DNA from: a virus
Length of the DNA: 30,117 nt
Direction: 5' to 3' (one strand)
Virus record (IMG/VR): IMGVR_UViG_3300046007_006364
Location: 1 to 30,117 of that record
Shown: positions 15,373 to 22,545 of the stretch, one piece after another
How the letters are laid out: every line of letters starts with the position of its first letter
Position numbering within the stretch: position 1 is the first letter of the stretch
Notes under the pieces: model-generated
The model's input: the letters and a program-made list of their open reading frames with translations, nothing else
Told to the model about the DNA's origin: nothing
Databases searched by the model: none
Translations under genes and position numbers: made by a program

Positions 15373-15385
15373 TTAAATACTATAT
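15373..15385 (+). promoter_or_regulatory. Late-type promoter motif on the plus strand (TTAAATACTATAT)
   Basis: TTAAATACTAT agrees with the T4 late consensus TATAAATACTATT. Unlike the minus-strand examples it is followed by a leader of about 20 bases with AGGAG and the ATG at 15407. Confidence 0.5.
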
Positions 15386-15406
15386 TAATTTAATTAGGAG
15401 ATTATA

Positions 15407-15763
15407 ATGGAATTAATTATCGGATTAGCTGTTGTTGCAGTACTTGTTTACTTTTTCTTTTTTAAGGATAAAACTGTTACTAAAAAAGAAGAACCTGAGG
15501 CACCTTATAAGGTTGAAACTCCACCCGTCGTAGAAGTACAACCTCCTTTAGTGGAGCCAACACCCGCACCCGCGCCTGAAGTTGCGACAGTTCAGCCTGT
15601 TGCTGTAATTAATGCAGCCGACAAACCAAAAGCTACCAAAACAGTATCAAAAACCAAAACTGCTAAAGCTCCAGCTACAAAAACCGCAGCTACAAAAACC
15701 GCAGCTACCAAAGCTAAAGCTCCTGCAAAAGCTAAAAAACCTAAAATGACTGTGGCTAAGTAA
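15407..15763 (+). CDS. Membrane-anchored, lysine/alanine-rich histone-like protein
   Basis: 118 aa. Residues 1-20 are a transmembrane anchor (ELIIGLAVVAVLVYFFFF); 28-65 are acidic then Pro/Val-rich like a spacer; 72-118 are Lys/Ala/Thr/Pro repeats (TKTAA units) resembling histone H1 or AlgP C-termini, strongly basic. It should tether DNA or acidic partners to the inner face of the membrane if the N-terminus is outside or a signal anchor. The RBS is AGGAG. It begins one of only two plus-strand genes. Lysine-rich tails are composition-driven, so homology is not implied. Confidence 0.78.
   Translation: MELIIGLAVVAVLVYFFFFKDKTVTKKEEPEAPYKVETPPVVEVQPPLVEPTPAPAPEVATVQPVAVINAADKPKATKTVSKTKTAKAPATKTAATKTAATKAKAPAKAKKPKMTVAK
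15674..15703 (+). repeat. Two 15-bp tandem repeats in the lysine-rich tail
   Basis: GCTACAAAAACCGCA is repeated exactly twice, followed by a diverged third copy. Each unit encodes ATKTA, so the repeat can grow or shrink without frameshift. Confidence 0.85.
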
Positions 15764-15768
15764 GGCTA

Positions 15769-16461
15769 ATGGAAATAGGCTTCGATTTAATTAGTGATTT
15801 AAATTTATTGCCTGAAAACAATTTCAACTGGGAAAACAAAGCTACCAGTTTGTATTGTCTTGTGGCAGGAAATGTCAGTTCTGACGTCAAAACAGTCGGG
15901 GTAACATTAAATCACTTGTCTAAGTTTTATCAGGGTGTCTTTTATGTTCCTGGATCTTTAGAATTTGAGGATACGGACAGGTTTCAACATAGATTAGTTG
16001 AAATTACTAAAATCTGTAAAAAAATTCGTAATGTCGCATTACTTCATCAGCATGTAGTCATCATTGATGGCATAGCTATTTTAGGCTGTACAGGGTATTA
16101 TGGTAAAGAAGATGCATACAATTTTGAAGAATTGTATGGACAAAACAGGTTTGAAGATGTTGTATATTTAAAAAACTCTTTAGAAAAACTGCAAAAACAC
16201 TTAGATGTTAAAAAAATTGTTTTAATGACAAATTCTGTGCCAAACAATCAATTATATTTTGGTGAACTTCCCCCTGACACAGAAACTTTACCTGAATTGT
16301 CTTTGACACTATTTGCCGATAGTGAAACTAAAGTTTCACATTGGGCATATGGAAGCTATAAAAAAATAGTTGATACTACATTAAATAATATCAACTATGT
16401 GTGTAATCCTAGTCTAGGATCAAATTTTTATTACGCAAAAAGAATCAATGTATCTCTTTAA
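15769..16461 (+). CDS. Degenerate metallophosphoesterase-fold protein (predicted inactive)
   Basis: 230 aa. It follows the whole metallophosphoesterase layout but the metal ligands are changed: ISD10-L-N12 (H to N), AGN35 for GD, GSLE (62-65) for GNHE, TNS (154-156) for the GH histidine, and GSYK (195-198) for GHTH. The fold landmarks ILGCTGY (104-110) and YVCNPSLG (210-217) align with GCTLWT and IVCNPRGY in the active enzyme at 2508-3338. It probably is a non-catalytic, structural or binding relative. It directly follows the lysine-rich gene and its stop overlaps the clpS stop. Confidence 0.75.
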   Translation: MEIGFDLISDLNLLPENNFNWENKATSLYCLVAGNVSSDVKTVGVTLNHLSKFYQGVFYVPGSLEFEDTDRFQHRLVEITKICKKIRNVALLHQHVVIIDGIAILGCTGYYGKEDAYNFEELYGQNRFEDVVYLKNSLEKLQKHLDVKKIVLMTNSVPNNQLYFGELPPDTETLPELSLTLFADSETKVSHWAYGSYKKIVDTTLNNINYVCNPSLGSNFYYAKRINVSL

Positions 16462-16763
16462 GCCTCTGCTTCTACTTTAATTTGTAACGGGAAACCTTGC
16501 GCCCTTGCATCTAAAGTAACTTCAATACCTTTTTGTTCAGCGATTTCATAGGGTAGAATTGCAACAACAGCACTACCTTCGTCATGAATATTTTTTGTTA
16601 TGTTTAACGCTGTATCTGTGGTGTAATTAAAATAATCTACTAGTGAACCAATTACAAAATCCATAGTTGTAACATCATCATTCATGTAAATGATTTTAAA
16701 CAACGGAGGTTCTTGTAGTGCAACGTTTGGCTTGATTTTTACTTTAGTATCTGTTTTAGACAT
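16458..16763 (-). CDS. clpS: ClpS adaptor of the Clp protease (N-degron recognition)
   Basis: 101 aa. The ClpS core is complete: PPLFKIIYMNDDVTTMDFVI, with N28, D29, D30, T33, M34 and V37 matching the N-end amino-acid pocket, and H60 in NIHDEGSAVV. In bacteria ClpS delivers proteins with Leu/Phe/Tyr/Trp N-termini to ClpA, not ClpX. The phage has clpX and clpP but I see no clpA in this window, so it may act with host ClpA or block it. ATG at 16763 is chosen because the longer frame begins within a hairpin; AGAG lies eight bases upstream. The C-terminus overlaps the convergent plus-strand gene. Confidence 0.9.
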   Translation of the reverse strand: MSKTDTKVKIKPNVALQEPPLFKIIYMNDDVTTMDFVIGSLVDYFNYTTDTALNITKNIHDEGSAVVAILPYEIAEQKGIEVTLDARAQGFPLQIKVEAEA

Positions 16764-16776
16764 GATAATTCTCTTT

Positions 16777-16807
16777 GAAAAAGTGTGCGGCATTATTACC
16801 GCACACT
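16777..16807 (-). terminator. Terminator-like hairpin between hsp20 and clpS
   Basis: AGTGTGCGG and CCGCACACT form a perfect 9-bp stem with an 8-base loop and a following U-run on the minus strand. It ends 14 bases before the clpS ATG. It may end hsp20 mRNA, act as an attenuator, or protect a 5' end. Confidence 0.8.
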
Positions 16808-16815
16808 GTACTATA

Positions 16816-17259
16816 TTATTTAGTATAGGTTATTGCAATCTTCTTGGGTTTTTGTTCTTCAGGAATTTGACGCTCAAGATTAACAGTCAAAATACCATCT
16901 TCAACATTTGCACCTGTAACCTCAACATGGTCTGCAAGAGTCCATGAACGGTGAAAATTGCGAGCACTAATACCACGATGTAGATACTCAATGTTATCAT
17001 TTAGTTCTACAGCCTTTTCGCCCTTGACACTTAATTGATTTTGTTCAACAGTAATGTCAATGTCGCCCTCTTTAAAACCAGCTACTGCTAGTTCAATACT
17101 AAACTTATCCTCACTATGTTTCACAACATTGTATGGTGGATAGTTTGTACTTTGAGTATTTGCTGTATGACGCAATAGATCGTCAAACATTTGGTCAAAG
17201 CCAACTGCAAATTTATGAATTGAGGGGATATCTAACGAACGTAGGGATAGGTTTGTCAT
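16816..17259 (-). CDS. hsp20: Small heat-shock protein (Hsp20/alpha-crystallin)
   Basis: 147 aa from the ATG at 17259, preceded by GGAG seven bases upstream; the longer frame has no RBS. The alpha-crystallin domain spans about 40-135: KHSEDKFSIELAVAGFKEGDIDITVEQNQLSVKGEK, then YLHRGISARNFHRSWTLADHVEVTGANVEDGILTVNLER, as in IbpA/B. Hsp20s hold unfolding proteins for refolding. T4-like cyanophages also carry them and they may help virion or replication protein folding. CTAAATAATA motifs lie at 17320 and 17355 upstream, candidates for late promoters. It is 100 bases after bS21. Confidence 0.93.
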   Translation of the reverse strand: MTNLSLRSLDIPSIHKFAVGFDQMFDDLLRHTANTQSTNYPPYNVVKHSEDKFSIELAVAGFKEGDIDITVEQNQLSVKGEKAVELNDNIEYLHRGISARNFHRSWTLADHVEVTGANVEDGILTVNLERQIPEEQKPKKIAITYTK

Positions 17260-17319
17260 TTCATTTCTCCTTTCTTTAAGCAAGAATGACACTGTAGACC
17301 CGACCATCGGCATCTACAA

Positions 17320-17329
17320 TATTATTTAG
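17320..17329 (-). promoter_or_regulatory. Late-type promoter motif (CTAAATAATA) upstream of hsp20
   Basis: One of three copies of CTAAATAATA in this area (others at 17355-17364 and 16814-16823). This copy lies about 60 bases before the hsp20 ATG, with a leader that contains GGAG. Confidence 0.45.
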
Positions 17330-17354
17330 TATATACAAATTGTGCAAAAAAATC

Positions 17355-17364
17355 TATTATTTAG
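17355..17364 (-). promoter_or_regulatory. Second late-type motif (CTAAATAATA) between bS21 and hsp20
   Basis: A second copy, one base past the bS21 stop. Two in tandem suggest two late starts or a spaced regulatory site. Confidence 0.4.
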
Positions 17365-17365
17365 G

Positions 17366-17584
17366 TTAAAATAATTTTTTAGGAAGTTCTTGACCTTTAA
17401 GAAATCTTTCCCATCTTTTTTTAGCCTGTGCTTTGGCTATTTTTTTCTTGACCGTAGGCTTAGTATAGAACTGTCTGTTCTGTAATTCAAGTAGTAGCCC
17501 ATCTTCGCTTATTTTTTTCTTAAATTTGCGTAGAGCTTTGTCTACATTGCCGTCCTGTACTAATACCTTACGCCCTTTTATCAT
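17366..17584 (-). CDS. rpsU: Ribosomal protein bS21
   Basis: 72 aa, the usual bS21 length (71 in E. coli). Core DKALRKFKKKISEDGLL then RQFYTKPTVKKKIAKAQAKKR is diagnostic. bS21 sits in the 30S platform near the anti-Shine-Dalgarno helix and can be exchanged on ribosomes. Phage-encoded bS21 has been reported in pelagiphages and huge phages, where it is thought to steer ribosomes toward phage mRNA. It overlaps the clpX stop (ATGA) and precedes hsp20. The leaderless mRNAs predicted here make a ribosome-altering protein of special interest. Confidence 0.93.
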   Translation of the reverse strand: MIKGRKVLVQDGNVDKALRKFKKKISEDGLLLELQNRQFYTKPTVKKKIAKAQAKKRWERFLKGQELPKKLF

Positions 17585-18780
17585 AACATAGATTTTGGTT
17601 GGATTACCAACTCCTGATTAATATTTATCTCGTTTATATCATTTTTGGCATATTTTTTAAGGTTGTACATATGCGGCATTAGTACCTTTTCAATTTCTGT
17701 ATGTAAACCCCGTGCGCCTGTTTTTAATTTTAAACAATTATCAACAATTTGATGTAATGCTGAATCTTCGAAATTTAGATTAATTTTATCAATTGAAAAC
17801 AAATATTGATATTGTGTTATATAGTTATTTTTAATGCCTGTAAGTACTTCTAGTAATTGTTCTCTGTTCAGGTCTGTCAAAGTTACGCTGGTTGTAAATC
17901 TACCAATAAACTCAGGTATCATACCAAATTTAGTTAGATCATCGGGCGACACATCAGACAATGGCACTTCGTCACTTTTACTTCTCACATCAGCACCGAA
18001 TCCCATTGTTGTCCCTTTTACTCTGGACTTAATGATGTCTTTTAAACCTACAAAAGCACCACCTGCAATAAACAATATGTTTTTAGTGTTGATTTCAAGC
18101 ATTTCTCCGCCTGGATGTTTTCTTCCACCACTAGCTGGAATTCTACATACTGTACCCTCAACAAGTTTAAGCAATGCTTGTTGAACACCTTCACCACTTA
18201 CATCACGGGTGATACTTGTGCTTTCACCCTTTCGTGCAATTTTATCAATTTCATCAATAAAAACTATTCCGCGCTCTGCTAATTTTACATCACCGCCGGC
18301 TGCATTTACTAACATGCTAATCATTGATTCTACATCATCGCCCACATATCCAGCTTCGGTCAATGATGTTGCATCAGCAACAACAAAAGGAACATTCAAA
18401 AATTTTGCAACAGTCCTAGCCAGTAATGTTTTACCAGATCCAGTAGGACCGATCAACAAAATGTTACCTTTAGAAATTTCTAAATCTTTTGGTGGATTAT
18501 CTAATCTTTTGAAATGGTTTGCGATTGCTACGCTTAATACCATTTTTGCACTATCTTGACCGATTACATATTTGTCAAGGTAGTTTTTAATTTCTACTGG
18601 ATCATAATCAACTTGTTCTGTTTTTTCTATCTCAACTGTTGTATCATCGTTGATGAGTTTATTACACAAGTCAATACAATCACTACATATAGCCACTGAC
18701 TCACTTACTATAAGTTTTTTGACTACATCTTTATGGTTTCCACAAAAGGAACAATGATTTATTTTGTTTTCTTGGCTCAT
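17581..18780 (-). CDS. clpX: ClpX AAA+ unfoldase
   Basis: 399 aa (E. coli 424). An N-terminal C4 zinc-binding domain (C10, C13, C32, C35) precedes the AAA+ module: Walker A GPTGSGKT (111-118), pore loop GYVG (144-147), Walker B IVFIDEID (172-179), RKH loop (220-222), MGF (259-261) in place of the IGF ClpP-docking loop, IPEFIGR, and sensor 2 GARGL (355-359). So it can bind ClpP, unfold substrates and take adaptors. The start has no Shine-Dalgarno. A TATAAT box at 18813-18818 precedes it, but without a good -35 box. bS21 is coupled downstream. Confidence 0.96.
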   Translation of the reverse strand: MSQENKINHCSFCGNHKDVVKKLIVSESVAICSDCIDLCNKLINDDTTVEIEKTEQVDYDPVEIKNYLDKYVIGQDSAKMVLSVAIANHFKRLDNPPKDLEISKGNILLIGPTGSGKTLLARTVAKFLNVPFVVADATSLTEAGYVGDDVESMISMLVNAAGGDVKLAERGIVFIDEIDKIARKGESTSITRDVSGEGVQQALLKLVEGTVCRIPASGGRKHPGGEMLEINTKNILFIAGGAFVGLKDIIKSRVKGTTMGFGADVRSKSDEVPLSDVSPDDLTKFGMIPEFIGRFTTSVTLTDLNREQLLEVLTGIKNNYITQYQYLFSIDKINLNFEDSALHQIVDNCLKLKTGARGLHTEIEKVLMPHMYNLKKYAKNDINEININQELVIQPKSML

Positions 18781-18831
18781 ATGTTATATATTCGAAAAAA
18801 GTATCAGTTGATATTATATACGCCAAATATG

Positions 18832-20430
18832 TTATTTGCTAGCTTTAAGGAAGGATTCAATTTGTTCTTTTTCCTTTTCGTTGAGCATTTCAATATCATA
18901 TTCACCTGTATCAATCTTGCTAACTAAAAATCGAATATATTCATCATTATGTAAATATGTTTGTGTTAATTCTTTATTAATTTCGATCCATCTTTTACCA
19001 TCAAATTTAAAAACACGATTTGGTAAAACATCTACTCTCACAAATGTATCGCCCTTATTTGCATATCTAGGAAATGTGGTACCAAAATTTGATATAGAGG
19101 AATTAGCAGGATCTGCGGAAATTTTAAGCAATTCGGGACGAAGTGCCTCTGCAGCCTCTCTACGCATTTGTTTGCCTTCTAAAAGAACATAGTCACTATC
19201 AGGCATAGACTTCATTGGATTTTCTTTAGTTACATTATCTGTTTTAATTTCTTCACTAGGACTTGCTATTTCAATTAAAGTTTCTGTGGTTTTTACTACC
19301 TCAGTATCTACTGTTGGCTCTGATTTAATTTCAACGACAGGCTCAGTTGGTTCAGTTTTTTCTTCTAAATTGTTAATTGGTTCTGGTTTATATACTAAAG
19401 GAGGTTCAAATTTCCAACCATCAGGATACTTAAAACCCTTTTTAAGATAAGGATGTTTGTCTAGTATATCTTGTTCTTCTTCTTTTTCTATATCTTTTAA
19501 AGTTTCTTCTGCCAATTTATCAACATCGCTATCAGACCATTCCTTCCATTCTTTTGGCCATGGCGCCTCTATCGGAGTTTCTTTATCACTATCTATAGGT
19601 TGAGGTTTAATCTCATCTTCTGTAACTGGCACTAAGGGTGTTGTAATAATATCACTAGCAATTTTTTTGTCCCATTCTTTACTTGCATTTGCTGCCAGTA
19701 CAAGAGCAATTGCCAATGGATCGAACACAATGACAAGTAATATAATTACCCAACGAACTGCTCTTTCTAATAAATTTGTATCCGGATCATCCCCATAAAT
19801 CAAGGCTGCTACATATTTGATAGGGCCAACTTCTGCTTCAACTTTGCGATTTTCTGCGGCAATAGGAGCTCGTTCTTCATTAAGTTGTGCAATTATTTTT
19901 TGGGCATCACCTATTTCTTTTTGTAATTTTGATCTTTCACCGGCTTGTTGCCTGCGAATCTGTACTGCTCTTTCTGCACTTTGTTCGCTATCGCCCCTAT
20001 TCAATCTAGCATCAACTTGTGCATCCATTTGTGTTAGTGCTTTTCGGGCAATTTCGATGTTATCTCGCTGAGTTTTAATTTTCTCATCTATTAATGATAG
20101 TTTGGCTTGTACATCACCTGAAACCAAACCTGAATCAGTATGAGCCTTTGACAGAAAGCCAAAAATACCCATGCTTGTTAAAACAGCCAGTGCCACAACA
20201 GCAGGCACTAGATAAAGTTTCAACATTATACCACACTGATGCCAATATTTTCTCAGCCATACGGTTGTGGTAATTTTGCCTACCTCTAAGATAGACCCCA
20301 TGATAATAACGGGAATAACAGCACCTGCAAATATCGCTGTGAGACCTATTATACTATAGTAAGCAGCTACTGTGCTAAGAGTTAGTGCTACTATTAAAGT
20401 TAAATTTGATAGGTTAAATATTTTTTGCAT
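18832..20430 (-). CDS. Conserved phage membrane protein with coiled coil
   Basis: 532 aa. Hydrophobic segments lie near 8-26, 29-47, 72-92 and 218-243; the stretch 105-210 is a highly charged helical coiled coil (DEKIKTQRDNIEIARKAL). Blocks such as AGAVIPVIIMG and AEVGPIKYVAALIYGDDPDTN...RWVIILLVIVFDPLA match a protein family I recognise from many T4-like and other myoviruses, of unknown function. The remaining 280 residues are acidic, Pro/Glu-rich and poorly ordered. It starts with no Shine-Dalgarno and has ATAAATAC five bases before the ATG. Confidence 0.85.
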   Translation of the reverse strand: MQKIFNLSNLTLIVALTLSTVAAYYSIIGLTAIFAGAVIPVIIMGSILEVGKITTTVWLRKYWHQCGIMLKLYLVPAVVALAVLTSMGIFGFLSKAHTDSGLVSGDVQAKLSLIDEKIKTQRDNIEIARKALTQMDAQVDARLNRGDSEQSAERAVQIRRQQAGERSKLQKEIGDAQKIIAQLNEERAPIAAENRKVEAEVGPIKYVAALIYGDDPDTNLLERAVRWVIILLVIVFDPLAIALVLAANASKEWDKKIASDIITTPLVPVTEDEIKPQPIDSDKETPIEAPWPKEWKEWSDSDVDKLAEETLKDIEKEEEQDILDKHPYLKKGFKYPDGWKFEPPLVYKPEPINNLEEKTEPTEPVVEIKSEPTVDTEVVKTTETLIEIASPSEEIKTDNVTKENPMKSMPDSDYVLLEGKQMRREAAEALRPELLKISADPANSSISNFGTTFPRYANKGDTFVRVDVLPNRVFKFDGKRWIEINKELTQTYLHNDEYIRFLVSKIDTGEYDIEMLNEKEKEQIESFLKASK

Positions 20431-20435
20431 AAGAA

Positions 20436-20444
20436 GTATTTATG
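20436..20444 (-). promoter_or_regulatory. Late-type promoter motif (CATAAATAC) abutting a start codon
   Basis: ATAAATAC ends five bases before the ATG at 20430. It lies inside the stop region of the upstream gene, and no Shine-Dalgarno is present. Confidence 0.5.
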
Positions 20445-20667
20445 ATACTTCAGGGTCGGAACTATCTTCAGTTATTAATCCAAACAAATGTCCATACAAT
20501 TGAACAAATTCTTCATATTTCATAACTAATTTTCTAGGAATTCCAGGACCCTGTTGTACATGATAGGTAACCCATGGTTCGTTTTCATCACGAATTTTGA
20601 TTTGAATGACTGTTATACTGTCGCCATCTTCAAATTTATGCGTTTTGCCTATAATATCAGGACTCAT
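20440..20667 (-). CDS. Small hypothetical protein
   Basis: 75 aa from the ATG at 20667 (or 77 aa from an in-frame TTG at 20673, which has AAGGA five bases upstream, so the start is ambiguous). Beta-rich: HKFEDGDSITVIQIKI then WVTYHVQQGPG and a helix EFVQLYGHLFGL. A motif-like 'TVIQIKIRDENEPWVTYH' suggests a small barrel. No function known. It starts inside the end of the 20657-21202 gene. Confidence 0.68.
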   Translation of the reverse strand: MSPDIIGKTHKFEDGDSITVIQIKIRDENEPWVTYHVQQGPGIPRKLVMKYEEFVQLYGHLFGLITEDSSDPEVS

Positions 20668-21202
20668 CGTCAAAAATTTCCTTGTCTAAGTCATCCATTA
20701 ACTTTTTAAGTTTAACTTCTTTTTGTTTTCCTTCTTCTGTAAGTTCCAAATCACTATCACACATGGGACATACATCTTTCGTAGAATGAAATTCTAAATC
20801 GTCATCTTTATGAATAGAACCATCTTCATTTAGATATAAAGTATGTGATTCATATTTTTGTCCCTTCCAACGGCATTTGGTACACTTATGTGTAGGCTCA
20901 GGGGGAGGAGGTTCACTATGCCAGCTATTCTCATCACCTAGTTCATATGTAATATCATAACCGCCTTTACGGTCAGTCCACCAATCATCATATTGTCGTT
21001 CCCAAAAAATTTCAACATCGTTTTCCCATGCATCATTTACGATATCTTCAACCTCGTAAGTGCCATCAGTAACGCCATCAAGTATTGCTTGCAGTTCTTC
21101 TTCGTCTTTATCAGGATATATTTCTCCTAGTAAATCTAAATCAAGTTCTACTGCAAACTGACTATCTACGCTATGCCATTCATGTTTTACTATTGTAACC
21201 AT
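20657..21202 (-). CDS. Acidic protein with zinc-ribbon-like cysteine pairs
   Basis: 181 aa and strongly acidic. CTKC (about 111-114) and CPMC (about 145-148) are 34 residues apart and could hold one zinc. Segments ELDLDLLGEIYPDKDEEELQ and WENDVEIFWERQYDDWW are negatively charged. RBS AAGGAAAT is close to the ATG. No function is known; DNA mimicry is possible only as speculation from the net negative charge. Confidence 0.75.
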   Translation of the reverse strand: MVTIVKHEWHSVDSQFAVELDLDLLGEIYPDKDEEELQAILDGVTDGTYEVEDIVNDAWENDVEIFWERQYDDWWTDRKGGYDITYELGDENSWHSEPPPPEPTHKCTKCRWKGQKYESHTLYLNEDGSIHKDDDLEFHSTKDVCPMCDSDLELTEEGKQKEVKLKKLMDDLDKEIFDDES

Positions 21203-21212
21203 TATATTTCCT

Positions 21213-22307
21213 TTAATAAAATGTTGTAGCTAATAACTGTGAAGTGTTTGTGCTTAAATTATATTTCCGTATAAAATTTTTAATACGGGTATTATCTTGT
21301 TCGCATAGTTCAATTAGTCGAACAAAATTTTGTTCAACATCATTGCGAATTTCTTTTTCATACCTTACCATATTTTCTAAAAAATACTTTGTATTTTCAA
21401 CAATCGCATCCATTCTGCGATTATCAGGTAAGTTGTCATATGGTATAGGCATATATTTTTCAAATGTTTTAAAACCTAATCGTTCAAGTTTTTTAAGTGA
21501 TTGCCTTTCCCCCGCTAAGATAAAAGGATGTCTGTTAAAAATAGTGATCCAAGTTTTTTCGGTTAGCCATGGATCATTATCAACACCATCTTCCCAACAT
21601 GTTTCTGTGATCAAACGAAAACTTGTTTTTGCATATAAAGAATGATCATATGGAATTGCAGAAATATGATGAGTCCAGTATGCTTCTTTTTCTCCGTGTT
21701 GCAATGTGCGTGTATTGTCAGGATTATTATTGTACCCAACATACTTAATCAAATCATTATGCGATACATCAAATGGACTAATACTTTTACAATAATCGCT
21801 AGGAGGAGGCATGAACAATGAGTATATGGAAGATTGTAATAAATTATTATCGTCTAATTTTTTCAACAATGGGAAACGATTAGCCTTCCACCATTTACCT
21901 GTTAAGAATAAAAACTTGCCCGTGTCATGATTCCATTGCTTATTAGTTTCAGATTTTTTTTGTTTGTAAATTTCTAAGTATGCAGTCAACATTATTCCGT
22001 TAACAAATTCAATTTCAGTATTATTAAGTTGGTAAAATTTTTGTATTTCTTTTTTATCTTTTAACCAATCTGTAAATAAAATCAGAATTTTAACATTTTT
22101 ATGTGTAGAAAATTTGTTAAGGATGTCAAATATAGTTGTCCAGCCATCCTCTGGAATATGAACAACATCCCAAACCATTGTAAAAACAAAAAGTACAGGT
22201 TCTTTTGCAGCATGGGCAGTGAAATATAATTCGTCAATTGTTTGTTGACAAATTGTTTTTGTTGACAATGTATAAAATGCCAAAAGCTGTTGAGTGTGAA
22301 AATTCAT
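21213..22307 (-). CDS. Glycosyltransferase-like phage protein (paralogue 2)
   Basis: 364 aa. FLFLTGKWWKANRFPLLKKL (132-151) and the C-terminal blocks LTEKTWITIFNRHPFIL (248-264) and GFKTFE (278-283) are those of the protein at 3366-4511, though the two are otherwise diverged. The family is common in marine phages and looks like a GT10-type nucleotide-sugar fold; a donor and acceptor cannot be read. GTAAATAC five bases before the ATG and the absence of a Shine-Dalgarno predict a leaderless late transcript. It overlaps the stop of the small gene at 22304. Confidence 0.62.
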   Translation of the reverse strand: MNFHTQQLLAFYTLSTKTICQQTIDELYFTAHAAKEPVLFVFTMVWDVVHIPEDGWTTIFDILNKFSTHKNVKILILFTDWLKDKKEIQKFYQLNNTEIEFVNGIMLTAYLEIYKQKKSETNKQWNHDTGKFLFLTGKWWKANRFPLLKKLDDNNLLQSSIYSLFMPPPSDYCKSISPFDVSHNDLIKYVGYNNNPDNTRTLQHGEKEAYWTHHISAIPYDHSLYAKTSFRLITETCWEDGVDNDPWLTEKTWITIFNRHPFILAGERQSLKKLERLGFKTFEKYMPIPYDNLPDNRRMDAIVENTKYFLENMVRYEKEIRNDVEQNFVRLIELCEQDNTRIKNFIRKYNLSTNTSQLLATTFY

Positions 22308-22543
22308 TTAAAGTATTTACACTCTGATGGTTTTAATTTTATAATATTATGCCAAGTGTTTTTAAACTTTATGGGTAAATCTAAGTAAATCTTAACATTA
22401 GGTCCATCATCTTCGTTAAGTCTATGTTCGACCAATACTGTACCCACAAATGGAATTTTGTTCCATTTACCTGTTACTCTGTCGCCAATTAAAAATTTGG
22501 CTTTATATGAATTGTTTTGAAAATAGTCATTTAGTGATGGCAT
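22304..22543 (-). CDS. Small conserved phage protein, SH3-like barrel
   Basis: 79 aa. KAKFLIGDRVTGKWNKIPFVGTV and GPNVKIYLDLPI form a beta-barrel-like pattern I recognise in other T4-like phages, where it is a hypothetical protein. AAAGGA lies seven bases before the ATG at 22543. It ends where the glycosyltransferase-like gene begins. Confidence 0.78.
   Translation of the reverse strand: MPSLNDYFQNNSYKAKFLIGDRVTGKWNKIPFVGTVLVEHRLNEDDGPNVKIYLDLPIKFKNTWHNIIKLKPSECKYFK
22313..22320 (-). promoter_or_regulatory. Late-type promoter motif (GTAAATAC) abutting a start codon
   Basis: GTAAATAC ends five bases before the ATG at 22307, inside the last codons of the preceding gene. Confidence 0.4.
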
Positions 22544-22545
22544 GA

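Noticed and set aside
18781-18831. Clear sigma70 promoter for clpX
   Set aside because: TATAAT is present at 18813-18818 but the -35 position has no match; mentioned only in the clpX entry.
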